From: Geosiphon pyriformis
Taxonomy: Eukaryota > Glomeromycota > Glomeromycetes > Archaeosporales > Geosiphonaceae
Length of the DNA: 64,000 nucleotides
Assembly (NCBI GenBank): GCA_016748015.1
Contig: JAAOMT010000735.1
Location: 130,256-194,255 of the forward strand
Direction: 5' to 3'
Made by a program: the position numbers and the translations under genes. Below are positions 43,950 to 56,329 of the stretch, one piece after another. The notes below the pieces were generated by a model. The model made no database searches. It was not told the DNA's origin and saw nothing but the letters and a program-made list of their open reading frames with translations. Position 1 is the first letter of the stretch; each line of letters starts with the position of its first letter.

Positions 43950-44785
43950 TATTACTCATAAAAAAAATGTATAAAAAAAAATAATAGAAAAACAAATATA
44001 TCAATAAAAAAGTAATAGTTAGCACATAAGTACATTGTTCAACAATGTAGAACAATATTAGAAATTATGGCATATTGTTCAGCAATGTAAAACAATATTA
44101 GAAAATTAGGGCACATTGCTTAGCAATGTAAGCATTGCTCAAGAAATTATAGCACATTATTTAGGAATGTGAGTGATTTTATAGAATCTAAATTTTGTAT
44201 ATATAGCAAGAGCATTAGAAACAAAAAAAAAGGAGAATTACCAATACCTTCTTATTATCACATCTCTATTAGAAGTATCAATATTAATAAATAATTATTT
44301 ACTATCTAAATTATTTTCCTCATTATTAACACTTTATGTTGATAATATCAAATATTTGATTATGCTATAACAATAGTTCTTGATCACAGCTATTGACAAG
44401 ATACTAACTTTATTATCTTGGCTTACATTTTATTTCTTTAATTTTCTTTTGTATTTTATTTCTTGTTGTTGACTAATTAATTAAGCATTAAGCACTGAGT
44501 TATTAATGTCAAGGATTGCCTGGTAAAAGACCTCTGCAAAAAAGTAGATACTTAAATTTAAGAATTACTTACCAGAAGATTACCAGCCACTATGCTGAGA
44601 CAGAATTGCAATTTCAAGAGGCTACTAATAAAACAACCATTGAATCTTTGTCTATTATACAAAAAACTTCAATCCAAAACTTTTAGATCACAAAAACCTT
44701 CAGATATTACCAATACAATTGGCTATTAAGCACCAAGTTATAGATTTGTTATTTGATTTGAAACCCCAAATAATCACTTGTAACA
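43950..44785 (+). repeat. 3' LTR of element D
   Basis: 836 bp, TATTACTCATA (decayed TGTTAC) to CACTTGTAACA. Reverse orientation to the LTRs of A and C, with the same layout: U3 repeats, TATATATAG (44198-44206), hairpins 44323-44345 and 44371-44395, and a GCACCAAGTTATAGATTTG segment near 44729. The right flank is LINE F. The U3 repeat differs from that of A and C (see 44021-44190). Confidence 0.8.
44021..44190 (+). repeat. Minisatellite in U3 of element D LTR
   Basis: Four imperfect units of about 41-45 bp, each starting GCACATTG or AGTACATTG and containing a small palindrome such as CATTGTTCAACAATG (44052-44066). Units two and three read GCATATTGTTCAGCAATG and GCACATTGCTTAGCAATG. It replaces the AATTCC-type repeats seen at the same place in the LTRs of A and C. 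Confidence 0.75.
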
Positions 44786-45985
44786 CTGTGTTAAATGTTT
44801 TAAAATCTGAGAAGTTCTCTAAAATACATAGTAGTTTGTTAAAGATTTGGTCAGATTGTATTGAAATCTATACAGATGGGTCTTTGAAGAGTGTTGGTTC
44901 TGTTAATATGGTATGTAAAACAGCTGCTTACTTTTTAGCAGCAAACATAAATATTAAAATTAAAGTAAAAGAACTTTTGTTTTCTATTTTAGCTGAGTTA
45001 CAAGCTGTTATCTTGGTTCTAGAGTATGTTTTATCTTTATGTACTGTGGTTTTGTATTTTGACAGCCAATCTGCAATTAATACTTGTATGTCTAAAACTT
45101 TGTGTTTTGTGCCTAACTTTTACAATTAATGTTAAATAGAGAAATTGCATATAGTTAATCTTATTAAAGATAAAAACATTTTGGTTAAGTGAGTAAAAGT
45201 TAAAGAACATTCAGAAATTCCAGACAATGTTAAGGCTAATGTGTTGGCTGATGAAACCACTTTTTTTTCTTTTTTTTTGCCAAGTGGGATTTAGAAACAG
45301 TTTTTAGTGACTGAAAATACAGCTGTATTTGGCAATGCTTATTACTTTGTTCATAATCTATACTGGTCAATTTATCATGCTTGTTAGGAAACTGGTTCTG
45401 GTTATGACATAGTTCTAAGTGTTTTGATTAAGAAAATAAATTGGGCTGCTACAACAAAAATTTAGCATTTTGATTTGCATATGCTCTCTGGGTTTACTAA
45501 TAAAATTTTGGTTAATTTGCATATTTATTTGATAAAAATAGTTATATATAATTGCCAGTAGCAGTTAGAAAGAAGTTGTATGATAAAAATTATTTTGAAG
45601 TATTGTATTTGCTGTGTAGTAAAGTAGAATTGTCTGACTATGTTTTTATTTGTACTGGTAATGTTGGTCTTTATGAAGACACTTTGGTTAAAACTGCCAA
45701 AAAATGGGTGTCATTGGCTGGTTTTTTTTGCTTATCTACTTTTGCTGTTTTGTATTTGCTGTTAACATGTTCTTTGGACATGTGTTTGTACATTATAATT
45801 TGCAAAAATTTTGTGTTGAGAAATTGGTGTACTGAAACCATTTTGGTTTTTAATGGAATAAAAACTGTTTCAATTTTTGTTAAGTTTGTTAAGTTTATGA
45901 TGGAACTATATTATACTAAGATGTGACTTGTTTGGTCTAAACACAAAATATATATAGAAAAAGCTGAATTGGTTAAAAATGATGG
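44786..45985 (+). pseudogene. LINE F ORF2: RNase H and C-terminal region (broken)
   Basis: RNase H block with EIYTDGSLK (Asp, about 44863-44890), LAELQAV (Glu, about 44989-45010) and LYFDSQSAI (Asp, about 45052-45078), in the open run 44719-45129; its first part belongs to the D LTR. Stops at 45127, 45190, 45289 and 45385. 45552-45926 holds the C-terminal segment with LLCSKVELSDYVFIC, a degraded CX2C-x-HX3C group (Cys and His lost). It would remove RNA from RNA-DNA hybrids and aid target priming. Confidence 0.8.
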
Positions 45986-46881
45986 TGTTACAGATGATTA
46001 TTTGGGGTCTCAAATCAAATTACAAACTCATAACTTGGTACTTAATAGCTGTTATGATAGTAGTATCTAAAGGTTTTGGGTTATAGTTCTTTGTATAATG
46101 GACAGAAATTCAATAGTTGTTTTATCCATAGCCTCCCAGAATCGCAATTCTGTCAAATTTTTTTCTTCAGCATAGTGGTTAGTTTATTCTGGCAGTTGTG
46201 CTCTTTTAGTAAGCTATCCTTAATTTCTGAGTTTCTTACTCTTATTTTTGGGTCTTTTATCAGACTATCTTTGACATTAATAACTCAGCACTTAATCTTT
46301 AATCAATTAGTATACAACAAAAAAAATAAAATACAAAAGAAAATCAAAAAAATAAAATATGAACCAAAACAATAAAGTTAGTATTCTGTCAATAGCCATG
46401 ATCAAAAGCTATTGTTCCAATGTGATTAAGTGTTGGATATTATTAACATAAAGTGTTAATAATAAAGAGTTAAGTCAAATTTTCAATTAAGTAATAGTAA
46501 TATATATGAAGTGATAATAAGTATGGTTTTATTTAATCTTTGATAATCTTCACTTCAGTTAATAGTAACTAGCTTTAAAATAATAAAGGAGAGATAGGGA
46601 TGAGAATTTCTATCCTGAATAGAAAATTGGTACTTTTTTTGTTTTTAACACTATTACTATATATGTATAATTTTCTTTATACAAGAAATCTTTTTTCTTT
46701 GCTAGATTTCTTACAAAATTCTTGATTTTCTGAAAAATCCTTAACTTTTCTGAAATATTTTGGATTTCCTGAATAATCTTGAATTTCCTGAAAAATTTTT
46801 TTTTTCTATTCTTAATTGACTAATGTGTTTTTTTTTTCTCTTTTCAATTATGTATTATTTTTCTCTTTTTTAAGTTTAATA
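45986..46881 (-). repeat. Solo LTR, gypsy subfamily 1, inside LINE F
   Basis: 896 bp from TGTTACAGATGA to TTTAATA (decayed ACA end), with an exact 4-bp duplication atgg at 45982-45985 and 46882-46885. The LINE F reading joins across it. Same hairpins (46440-46462 and 46390-46414 on the plus strand), TATATATG box near 46660, and degraded TTTCCTGAA-type U3 repeats at 46690-46800. No internal coding sequence remains, so it is a product of LTR-LTR recombination. Confidence 0.85.
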
Positions 46882-47190
46882 ATGGTTTGGTTTCAAACTT
46901 GTCTTATTGTTTGGTGTCTAAGTTATCAGACAAAGTGGTTTATATGCTTAGTATTGTAGAATTCTTTGCTGTTAGCTTTAGTAAAAAGAAAATTTGTTAT
47001 TTCTTTTTTGGTTTGGATAGTAATATATTTGTTAATATAGATGTGTAGTGTTGTCTTGTCTAGTTCAAGTGGTTGACCACATATAGTAAAAGCATGAACT
47101 GTATTTAGTTTGAACCACTTAGTTTGGATCTATGTATTAAATAGCAATTGGGCTTCACTTATAAAACCTTATAATAATAAATAAATAAAA
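46882..47190 (+). pseudogene. LINE F ORF2 end and 3' UTR
   Basis: NGLVSNLSYCLVSKLSDKVV (46885 onward) through AVSFSKKKICYFFFGLDSN to a TAG near 47046 matches the last codons of LINE H ORF2 (49782-49880). The 3' UTR (47046-47190) contains TGTTGTCTTGTC, CACATATAG and GGGCTTCACTTATAAAACC, then a short A-rich tail. Confidence 0.8.
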
Positions 47191-48587
47191 ATTCCAATTA
47201 AAATTCATAATTTTGTTTAAAAACATTTTTTATAAATAAACTCATAAAAAAAACTGGTAAAAAAATAAATATGTTTTTTAGTATTAAAAAATTATTACTT
47301 TAAAAAACATTAAACTTATTACAAACCATAAAAATATAATTTGATAAAATTTTAGACAGAATTTTTTTGACTGTTTTAATTAAACTATTGGCTAAGTATT
47401 AATAAAAACACTTTTTTAATTATATAGTTTTAAAATTATTGAAACTTAAATACTTTTCTAAAAAACAGAAACAAACTTTATTATTAAACAAAAATTAAAC
47501 AGATTTAATAACAAATTAATAATATAATTATTATAATACGTTCATAATTTATTTAAGATATTTAATAATTTAGCAGTTTTGTTATTAAAAAATACTTAAT
47601 AATTATCAGTTTATTTAATTTAATTTTATATATAACTTTTATAAAAATAGTATTATCTATATAATTTAACAAAAAATATTAATGTTATTAATATTTAAAT
47701 ATTGTATTAAATTTAACATATTTTTTGGTCTAATTCTTTATAATTGAGTTAACTAATAATTTAATATCATTAAAATTCAAACTTGGTTTATTGTTTATAA
47801 TTAAATAATCCAAAATATTTTTGCAAAAAGACTATTTTAAAATATTACAAATTATCTAATTCTTATTAATAGCAAAATTTTTTATGTATTTAATTATAGT
47901 TTTATTAATTCTAATTGATTTTAATTTATAAAATTTACTATATTTTAATCTAAAATATCTTTTTTAGTTTTAAATTAAAACTATTTTATATTAAAGTTTA
48001 GATTACAAATATTTTTAAAATATTTAAAACTAATTATTTGTATATTAATTACTTAAATTTACTACTTAAATAAACATTAAAAAACATAATAATTTTCAAA
48101 ATCAACAGTTTTAATCCAAAAAATTAAAATAAAAATTTTTTTTATAACTAAAATATTATTAAATCATAAATAAAAAAATATTTAATTAGAAAAAACACAA
48201 AATATTTTTGAATAAATCTTATATAATGTTTAAATTACTTATTAACTTTAAATTTTCAAATATATTTGAAACTTTTAATGTTTAAAATAAAAAAATATCT
48301 TTAAACTAAATCTATTTAAAATTATTAATATTTTTAATATTAATTTTCTATTAATTTTTATTTGTTTGTTTACAAAAAAATACATATTTAAAAATTTACT
48401 AAAATTAACAAAAACTATCACAGTTTTATAATCAGTTAAAAAAACTTTTATATATTAAAAAAAAATACCAAAATAAAATCAATCATTTTTTTAACATTAT
48501 AAAAGTTTAAGTTAAAAATTTAGTAAAAAACTATTTAAAAAAAAATAATCATACTTAAATTTAGATATTTCTTAAAACTTATATTGT
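47191..48587 (-). mobile_element. LINE G: heavily C-to-T/G-to-A decayed LINE fragment
   Basis: Looks like featureless AT DNA (7 of 60 bases are G or C at 47521-47580) but aligns by eye with LINE H on the minus strand. Examples: 47806-47830 with 53143-53167 (AATCC...TTTGCAAAAAG), 47350-47440 with 52670-52760, and 48380-48440 with 53765-53820. It covers roughly the H region from 52515 to 54000 (RT and end of endonuclease), with gaps. No frame survives. It directly abuts LINE F on the left and gypsy K on the right. Confidence 0.75.
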
Positions 48588-49668
48588 ATTTTAATCTATT
48601 TTTATTAAATTATTATTTAATATAATAAATATATTCTCATTAATAGCTTTGGCAATAATTAAATTAATAATATCTAATTTAATTAATAATTTAAATTTTA
48701 TAAAACACAAATATAATTAAATTATGTAATACTTTGAATTATATAACATTTAAAATTTATTAAAAAATATAAAATTTAATAAAATATTTAATAGTTTACT
48801 AAAATAACTTGTAGTTCAATAAAATATATCTTTAATTTACCAAAAAATTTAAAAAAAAAGTGTTAAATTATAAAATAATATTATAATAAGTTGTATAAAA
48901 GAAAAGTTTCTTTTTTTTTAAAAATATATCTTAATTAAAAATTATTTTTTTGAGAAACAATTTAGTTAAAAAAACCAGTACAAATTAATCTAAATAAAAT
49001 TCATTTTAAAAACTCAAATTTTTAATTATTATTGCTTTAAAATTACTTATTTAAACCTAATATTTTAAATTAATTAACTATTAATTTCAATAATTGTTAA
49101 TATTTTCAAATTTGAATTAAAAATAATTTTATTATACTTTTATTTTTAAGTTTATTTTTTTTATTTTATTTTATTAAATAGCTTATAATCAAAATTTTTT
49201 GTAAAAAAATTGATTTTTACAACAAAATAACTACATATTACTAAAAAGTTTACAAATAAAAAATTTTTGTAAAAAAGTTGACTTTTATTACAAAATAACT
49301 ATATAAAGTAATTGATATAAAATTGGCTATTTTAATAAAACACATAATTTAAAGTATAAAAAATACTTTAAAAAATAAATTAGTTTATTAGAGATTTAAC
49401 AGCTTTTATTAACATAAAATTAATAACAAATAGTATTAACAATAACAAAAAAAAAGACAAATAATCTCTAATAATATTTAATGTTTTTTTAAAAACAACA
49501 TAACAACAATTAAATTAAAATAATAATTATATCTAAAATAATAACTCTAAAATATTCTTAGTTAATTTATACTTAATACAAACAAAAATTTGAAATCTAA
49601 GACAAAATTATTATTGTTAAGAAAATATTTTTCTAATATATTAAAAATTAAGTTAATAATAATTTTTT
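48588..49668 (+). mobile_element. Element K: decayed gypsy, LTR and start of gag
   Basis: A C-to-T/G-to-A-ruined copy of subfamily 2. LTR about 48588-49476: TTATGTAATACTTTGAATTA (48723 on), AACTTGTAGTTCAATAAAAT (48805 on) and GTTGTATAAAAGAAAAG (48890 on) match the element B and E LTRs in order. 49477-49668 matches the primer site and first codons of gag; for example 49562-49579 against 17388-17405 differs at six sites, five of them transitions. 48661-48720 has 3 G or C in 60. The LTR layout is closest to E. Confidence 0.8.
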
Positions 49669-49781
49669 TTTGATATGCTTTTAATAAATAAAGCTTAATT
49701 GCTATCTAATACACAAAACCAAACAAAGTGGCCTACATACTTTTTACATGTGACTAGCCACTCAGGCCAGACAAGGCAACA

Positions 49782-51250
49782 CTACACACCTAAAACAACA
49801 CAAGGATCACAATCTAAACCAGTGAAAAAAAAACAAGACCATTGATGGCCAAAACTAACAGCAAAAGACTCGATAACACCAAGCATTCTAACTACATTCT
49901 CTGATAATAAAAATCTGATACAATGTGACAAATCTGAAACCAAACCATCATTACCAACCAAATTCGCTCTCTCCATATCTGCTCTATGTTTACATCTTAC
50001 CAGCCAAATTTTAGAGTAATACAGTTTAGTCAACCACCTAACAAATCCAATAATTATACAAAAAGCCTTCTTCTTCTTATCAAAAACATTGACAGCTTCT
50101 ATGCACCAATCTTAAAACACAAACCCTTTACACAACACAGAATACAAGTCCACATTTGAAGAGCACTGACCAAGAGTCTGCAAAACAACAGAAAAAAACA
50201 GGCCATTAACACCCAACAAAGAAGTCCAAAATGCAACAGCTTTAGCCAAAACCTCTTTCCAAATTCCAGCATCCAATGCACAAGTAAAAACATGATCAGG
50301 TAGTTCCATCTCACCATACAATAAACACAACACACCAGGATATCTCTTATTATATAACCTCTTCCTAACTACAACAGACAGCTGTTGGTGTACCATTTTT
50401 ATCAGATATGTACACAAACTGGAAAATTTCTGACTAGTAAAGCTGGCAAGCATATAGGAGTCAAGATGCTACATCTTAGCCATAGCACTCCAGTCCACAC
50501 ACCTCATCAGGTCACTCAGAATAATGTTCTGGCCAGAATCAGCCTTCCAATGAGCATGACAAATAGACTAAAACACATCTCTAACAAAATAATGGGCATT
50601 GTCAGATACAGCTGTGACTTCAGCCACCAGAAAACATTTATGCACCCTTATAGACAAAGACAACTTAGAACATGTAGTATGACCAGCAGCAGCATTAGCT
50701 TCCACATTATCCACAACTTCAGAATGGCTCTTGATCTTTACCCACCTTATACTAAGATCTTTATTTCTAATCAAATTAAAAATGTGACATCTCTTTATCC
50801 AGTACAGAACACAAAAATCCAGCACAGCTAAAAACATTTTAGACACATACGCATCAATGGCAGCCTAGCTGTCAAGATACAATACCACTACATAAGAGAA
50901 TGAAATGCACTCCAATGCCAGAGCAACTGCCTACAACTCAGATAAAGTAGAAGACAACAGACTTTAAATCTTAATACCAACACTCAGATTCACAGAAAAA
51001 AAATATGCAGCCATGTCACCAGCAACATCAGTAGTCCCAGCATCTCTCAATAAACCATCTGTGTAGATGTTAAACAAACCAGATCATATCTCATGTAAAC
51101 CACTCCAAACATTAAAGAACTCCACAGAATTCAAAACATTCAGCTCAGAAAGAAAACTACCTTTAGCAGAAACAACCAATGAAGAGTCCACATCCAGCAA
51201 AAACTTCAAAACAGTTACAAACCAGAAAAGAACAGAGCCTCTAGGATTCA
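49782..51250 (-). pseudogene. LINE H ORF2: RNase H and C-terminal Cys domain
   Basis: RNase H: a STDGLLRDAG block near 51050-51075, LSELQAVALALE near 50920-50955 and a YLDS block near 50870-50890 carry the Asp-Glu-Asp set; ending 50846-50568 runs through IRWVKIKSHSEVVDNVEANA. 50453-50112 has CLLYGEMELPDHVFTC, the CX2C...HX3C group of such LINEs with the second Cys lost (reads Tyr). 50033-49782 is the C-terminal segment. Stops at 50847, 50567, 50454, 50111 and 50034. Confidence 0.8.
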
Positions 51251-51257
51251 ACCTCTT

Positions 51258-53579
51258 TCAATAACAAAAGATTTTCCAATCCATCACGTGATCTTTTTTA
51301 TCAACCAGTCTATCATTAAAAGTAACACTAAAGTGTTTTAACAAATGAACTGAGCTAAAGTAAAGAACATTTTCCAACACAAATAATATAGAAAACATAC
51401 TAGGACTATGAAAGGCACTTGGCAGATTATTAGCTAAAAATAGCTTATTATCCAAGAAAATCTTAATCACACCAGCCAGAAAATTGTTTATAGGACTAAC
51501 ATGTAACTTAACAGGAAACTGCAAGGAGTTCAATAGAGCCCAGCCCAAAATCTGCAAATCCAAAAATCTATGATTAAATAAATGTCTAAAAATGCCAAAA
51601 ACATTGAAAAATAAAACCACAGCAGCTAATTTACACTCTAACTACACTTGCTCAAAAGACTTTAAGCCATATAACAAGAGGTAATGTAATGCATCAACTG
51701 GAAAATCACACAGCAAATGTGTTTTAGACCTAAGGCCTTTCCGAATCATAGTGTCTTACTTGTGGCAAACCTTCAATAAAACAAAACTAAACTGGATTCT
51801 ATAACTAACAATTGGCTACAGAACAGCCAAAACCAAATAAGAGAACTGCTTGTTAGTAATAATCTTCTTGAGCACCATATTGACAAAAAAGCATACATCT
51901 GAATGAGCTTTGGCCACACTCAGCTTAGACAACTCTTTAGTAGACAAAAAAATACCCAAGTATTTATGAGTTTCACCCTTTCTAGCTATTGAAATTGGCT
52001 AACCACTTATGTTCAAAGAAGCCACCTTAACACCCTGATTAATAAAAATAGCCACAGTTTTCTTATTGTTGATAGAAATTTCATTGATTGCAAAAAACTC
52101 ACTAGCAATATTCAGAGCATATTGCATCAACACTTGACAATCACCAACTCAAATTGTATTATTCACAAATACACCTACAGCAAAAAAAAAGGATAATCCG
52201 CTATTAGTCTCAATTTTACTAGTTTTTGCTACAAACTTAATGTCAATTCAATAACCACACAAATGCTCATGCCTTTTAACTTTGCATAAAAGGTGATTGT
52301 AAAAAATTCTTTAGAAAAGAGATAAAAAAATTTCACTCTAATTCAAGCCATCACACACTTTGTATTTACCAATAAAACTGAAATTGATCATAATTTTATT
52401 AACCCTATTATTATGTATGCTACCAAAAAATCTGATGAATCTATTACACATTTTGATTTAACATAGACTAGTCTCCAAGTAATGCTAACTCACAGAATCA
52501 TAAGCCTTGCACATGTCCTGAAGAACCAACCAAAGTTCACAATCTTTTTTCAGAGCATTTTTGACAACCAAACCAACCACAAACATAGGAGATTGGGTAG
52601 ATATACTCTTCAAAACAGAAAAGTTATCACCACAAAGAACACCAAACTTGCTGTATGCTGAAGAGATTCTATTAGAAAAAATCTTAGAAAGAATCTTTCT
52701 GGTAGTCTTAATCAAAGCTATAGACCATATATTTGTAAGAACCCCATTCCATTCATAAGGTTTAGGAATCATTAAAACCCAAGCTCTCCTTTACAAAACA
52801 AGAACACTACTGACTAACAAACACACATTCAACAACCTCAAAAGATATCCCAACACTTTATTATTACTATGCTTCCATAGTTTATTAGGGATGTTAGACA
52901 AGCCAGCAGTTTTACCATCAGGCAGACTATTAACAACCAAAAGCAACTTATTCAAACTGACAGCACCTATTACACCAGAAAAAGCACAATCATGCATGTA
53001 ATTCAACAGAGCATACTGATGAGCCCAAAGATCAGACACCTTTAAAGGCACCACCCGTTTCTTAGTCTAACTTTTCATAATTCTATTAACATTGAGCTTT
53101 ACTTCCTTAAACTCTAAAATTAATTCATCATCTACTACTAAGTAATCCAGAACTACTTTGCAAAAAGGCCAATCTAAAACACTCCTGATCATGCTATCTT
53201 TGTTAGAACAGAAATTTTTCATGCACTTCAAAACAGCCAGTCTAATAAAAGTTTTCTCAGCCAATCTTGACTCGTACATCTTAGATCTTTTGTATTCTTT
53301 ATGAACCAATGATAAATGTCCAAGAACCATCTCAGACTTTTCACCCAAGCCAACCAAGTCAGTGAAAGCACAAGCCTTGATACTATCCAAAGTTGACCAT
53401 GTTTTTATAAGACAATTGACTTCAGGCAGATCACCTGAACCAAACTTCTTAACAATTGTGACAACCAACAATTCCAAACCAAAGAACTTAGAAGAATGTC
53501 TATTTCTAGAACAATGAAACTCACTAAACCAATGTCTCAAAAATATTATGTCAGCTGATTCTACCACCATCTTCTCCAA
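51258..53579 (-). pseudogene. LINE H ORF2: reverse transcriptase (catalytic site lost)
   Basis: Target-primed RT. Blocks in minus-strand order: the 53579-53067 segment before RT, LPDGKTAGLSNIPNKLWKH (52925-52868), LVLQDMCKAYDSV (52525-52487, the FxD motif region), a catalytic block GVFVNNTI near 52170-52145 where both Asp residues of F-V-D-D read Asn, then THKYLGIFLSTKELSKL (51975-51925) and the thumb-like stretch to 51258. Both catalytic changes are G-to-A on the coding strand. Numerous stops. Confidence 0.82.
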
Positions 53580-53599
53580 AATTGCTCACATAGCATTTA

Positions 53600-54430
53600 T
53601 ATTACCATAAGTTTCAGCACCAAAAAATCTCTCAGTGACCACCAGAAGCTTGGTAAAAAGACAATCACTAAATTTAGTCTACTTGGGATCATTAACATCT
53701 TTAATTTTGAATTTTCAATAATTTTTATTAATCTGTTTATGTAAGCTATTCAACCTAACATCTAAGAGTCTACCCAAGCCAATCGAAACCAAAACAGCAT
53801 TATGATTAGTGTTGAAAAAACCAGACACAGAGCAGACCTAATGATCAGTAACAGCAGAAGAAAAATTTCCACTGACAAAAATAAAATCAATTGTCTTCTC
53901 AACTCCCTGTGAATTGCTTCATGTGAAAGTCTTTGCCATATGATAATTGGCAAACAAATTAACCAAACCCAAATCCAAACAAAACCTGAAAGTTGTATTC
54001 CTTCCAGACCCATTTTCATTAAAATTCCCACCCAAAACCACAAAAGTGTTAGAGTTAATGGCTTCTACAATTACAGAGTTTACTTTTAAAGCCTGACCAA
54101 ATCTCGTCTTAAAAAAGGCACCAACATACAAACCCAGAATCATGACTGAAAGCTTGCCTTTAAACAAAAGCCAAATTGAAATAATTAGGCCAGAAATTTC
54201 TTTAATCTTAGACACATGGCAAGTCAAAGAATTGTTCATAATTACAGCAACTTCAATGCCAAAAAAATATTTATCTGAGCCAGATGTAAAGACACACACA
54301 CTCTCAAACTTATTAGCAATCCAAGAGTTAATACTGGACCTCAATTTAGTTTCTGTAACAAAAAACACCATATTACCAGAATTTACATGCCATTATACAA
54401 CATCCACTTGCTTTGTAGGAACATTGATAC
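53600..54430 (-). pseudogene. LINE H ORF2: APE-type endonuclease
   Basis: Nicks target DNA to start insertion. 54371-53919 (150 codons) has FFVTETKLRSSIN (catalytic Glu block), GIEVAVIMNN, LSVMILGLYVGAF and a GGNFNENG block near 54015-54040; the family consensus has GDFN, so the Asp is Asn here. 53762-54043 in another frame is a shadow. The ORF2 start is not preserved; sequence before 54371 (MCNVHSINVPTKQVDVV) continues upstream to about 54430 with a stop. Confidence 0.78.
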
Positions 54431-54472
54431 TGTGAACATTGCACATAGCAAACTTCTACATCAAACCACTTA

Positions 54473-56329
54473 TTAGAATAAAGAAGGCAGTGGAGAACCC
54501 AAGCCAGAGCACAAATAATCCAATCTAGCCAAAACTGATCCAATTGAAGTCTCTAAAGATGTTAACTTAGACTTCAAACCACCTACTTTGTTGGTTAGAA
54601 TCTTGGAGCTATTAGAACTAAGACTAAGCACACTATTACTAACAGCAGGAAGAAGAGAGACAGAAGACACCAACACACTATCCAAGACCATATCTGAACC
54701 CACACCCATAGCTAAAGATGCAAATACAACAAAAAGGGAAGCTAAAGTGAAAGATGCCAATAGCACCAAATTGACAAAACTCAATTTTCTCAAAATACTG
54801 GAGACTTGGTCAGCCAAAAGCCCCAAAAAACGTTTCAAAGATGCCAAATAATCATTTAAATCAGAGACAACAAAAGAATTGGAAGTTAATGGAATAGAAT
54901 TTGCATCTGGACTAGACTTAGCACCAGAAGCAACCAAAAAAACCACACTAGAAAGGGAGCTGCCAGCAATTTAGGCCCAAGTTTTTCTACCAAACAAGAC
55001 CGAATGGACAATAAGAGCCTGCTTTTTTTTATAAATGCCTGCCAAACAAACCCAATCCCAATCAGTCACCAACTATTTAATACAAACTTCAGAATTTCCA
55101 CCCATTGAACACACATCAAAGATATAACCAAATTGTTTATACTTGACACAATGAGCCAAAAAAAGACCAGCCCAGTGCAAATTTACACCTTTAAAGACTG
55201 AAACAGAATCAAAAGCAGCCAATCTGGATGTCTTATTTTCAAAACAAACCACTGCACATCTGTTACAAACATATGAACTTAGATTGTGACCAAAAAAACA
55301 AGTCTTTCCACCATATAATTCCAACAAATCTGACAAATCATGAGCAGTGATACCAATAGAAAAAGTGTAAAACAAAGCCTAATGCTGGTCTTTTAATACT
55401 CATAATACTTTATCATTCACAGCCAAAGCCACATGCACCAAATTTTTTCCCATGAAAACAGATCATTTAGATGCAACCAAACTGGCAACATCTGCTGACT
55501 TAAACTTTATCAAGGTTTTTTGCCAAAGCCCAATCAATTGCAACTTAACAGAAACCACCTTACCAAACTTGGAAAAAACTAATTTTACTGCCGATTTGAA
55601 AAGATCAACAGAAATTTCTTTGACAATTACCTCCTGATTCATGCATTTCTTTATCTGTCTAATATTATCATTTACTACAATTTTCTCACAGATTGCCAAT
55701 TCCCTAGCCTTTTTTAGATTCAATTCAGATGTAAAGGAGGATCTAATGATCCCAAGAAATTTTGAGGAAGTGGAGGTCTCCCTAAAACCATCAATTTGAT
55801 AAAAAATTTTTTTGATTGCAATTAACTTATTACTATTTGTTTTTTCAAACACAGCAGACAACTTAACATCCAAAGCGAATGATTTAACTGATTCAAAGCT
55901 ACATTTCTTTAGGACATGTAACTTGGCAGATGAAAGCTAATTGGATCCAACAAATTTAGGCACCAAGAACACCAACTCAATATTGTTATTACTCATATGG
56001 TCAAATAAAGACTGCTTTGGCAGGTTGCCCAGTACATATGTCTGTGTGCAAGTCTTTTTTGGTGTTGTTTTATCCATATTATTGTCCTTACCAAATTCAG
56101 CATAGCTGGTTTCTTTAGTGACTGTGTTCTCCATATTTTTAACATCCAAAAGACCACTCACACTACTAGAAACACTGCCAACTTTGCTTTTCCAGGGCAC
56201 CACAGGCTTAACACTGGCATTACCAATATCTATCAAGCTCAGAAAGCCAGCAGACAAATCAACCACATCACTGGCCACAGACATCTTCAGCTTTTTAAAC
56301 AATAGACCACAAAAGTACACACTATTCAC
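54473..56329 (-). pseudogene. LINE H ORF1: nucleic-acid-binding protein (broken)
   Basis: RNA-binding partner protein. First Met at 56329. 56329-55937: N-terminal region with TYVLGNLPKQSLFDHM. 55873-55463: SFTSELNLKKARELA and an RRM-like FGKVVSVKLQLIGLWQKTLIKF. 55375-55073: second RRM-like part and a degraded CX2CX4HX4C knuckle, CVKYKQFGYIFDVC, in which the second Cys and the His read Tyr. 54946-54473: hydrophobic/heptad-like C-terminal part (LKSKLTSLETSIGSVLARL). Stops separate the four pieces. Confidence 0.75.

Larger units (their letters stand above)
44786..47190 (+). mobile_element. LINE F, 3' portion
   Basis: 3' end of an APE-type LINE ORF2 plus 3' UTR. Its left side is cut by element D, and a solo LTR (45986-46881) splits its last exon-like block. 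It ends with the shared LINE tail and ATAATAATAAATAAATAAA near 47170-47189, directly against decayed LINE G of opposite orientation. Confidence 0.85.

Noticed and set aside
44021-44190. CRISPR-like array
   Set aside because: Units are adjacent and degenerate without unique spacers, and lie in an LTR of a eukaryotic retrotransposon.
47191-49668. AT-rich centromere or replication-origin DNA
   Set aside because: It aligns in order with LINE and gypsy sequence, so it is decayed transposon. A secondary centromeric role cannot be judged from sequence.
50385-50831. 148-codon plus-strand open stretch
   Set aside because: It is antisense to LINE H RNase H and C-terminal domain, with no homologous features.
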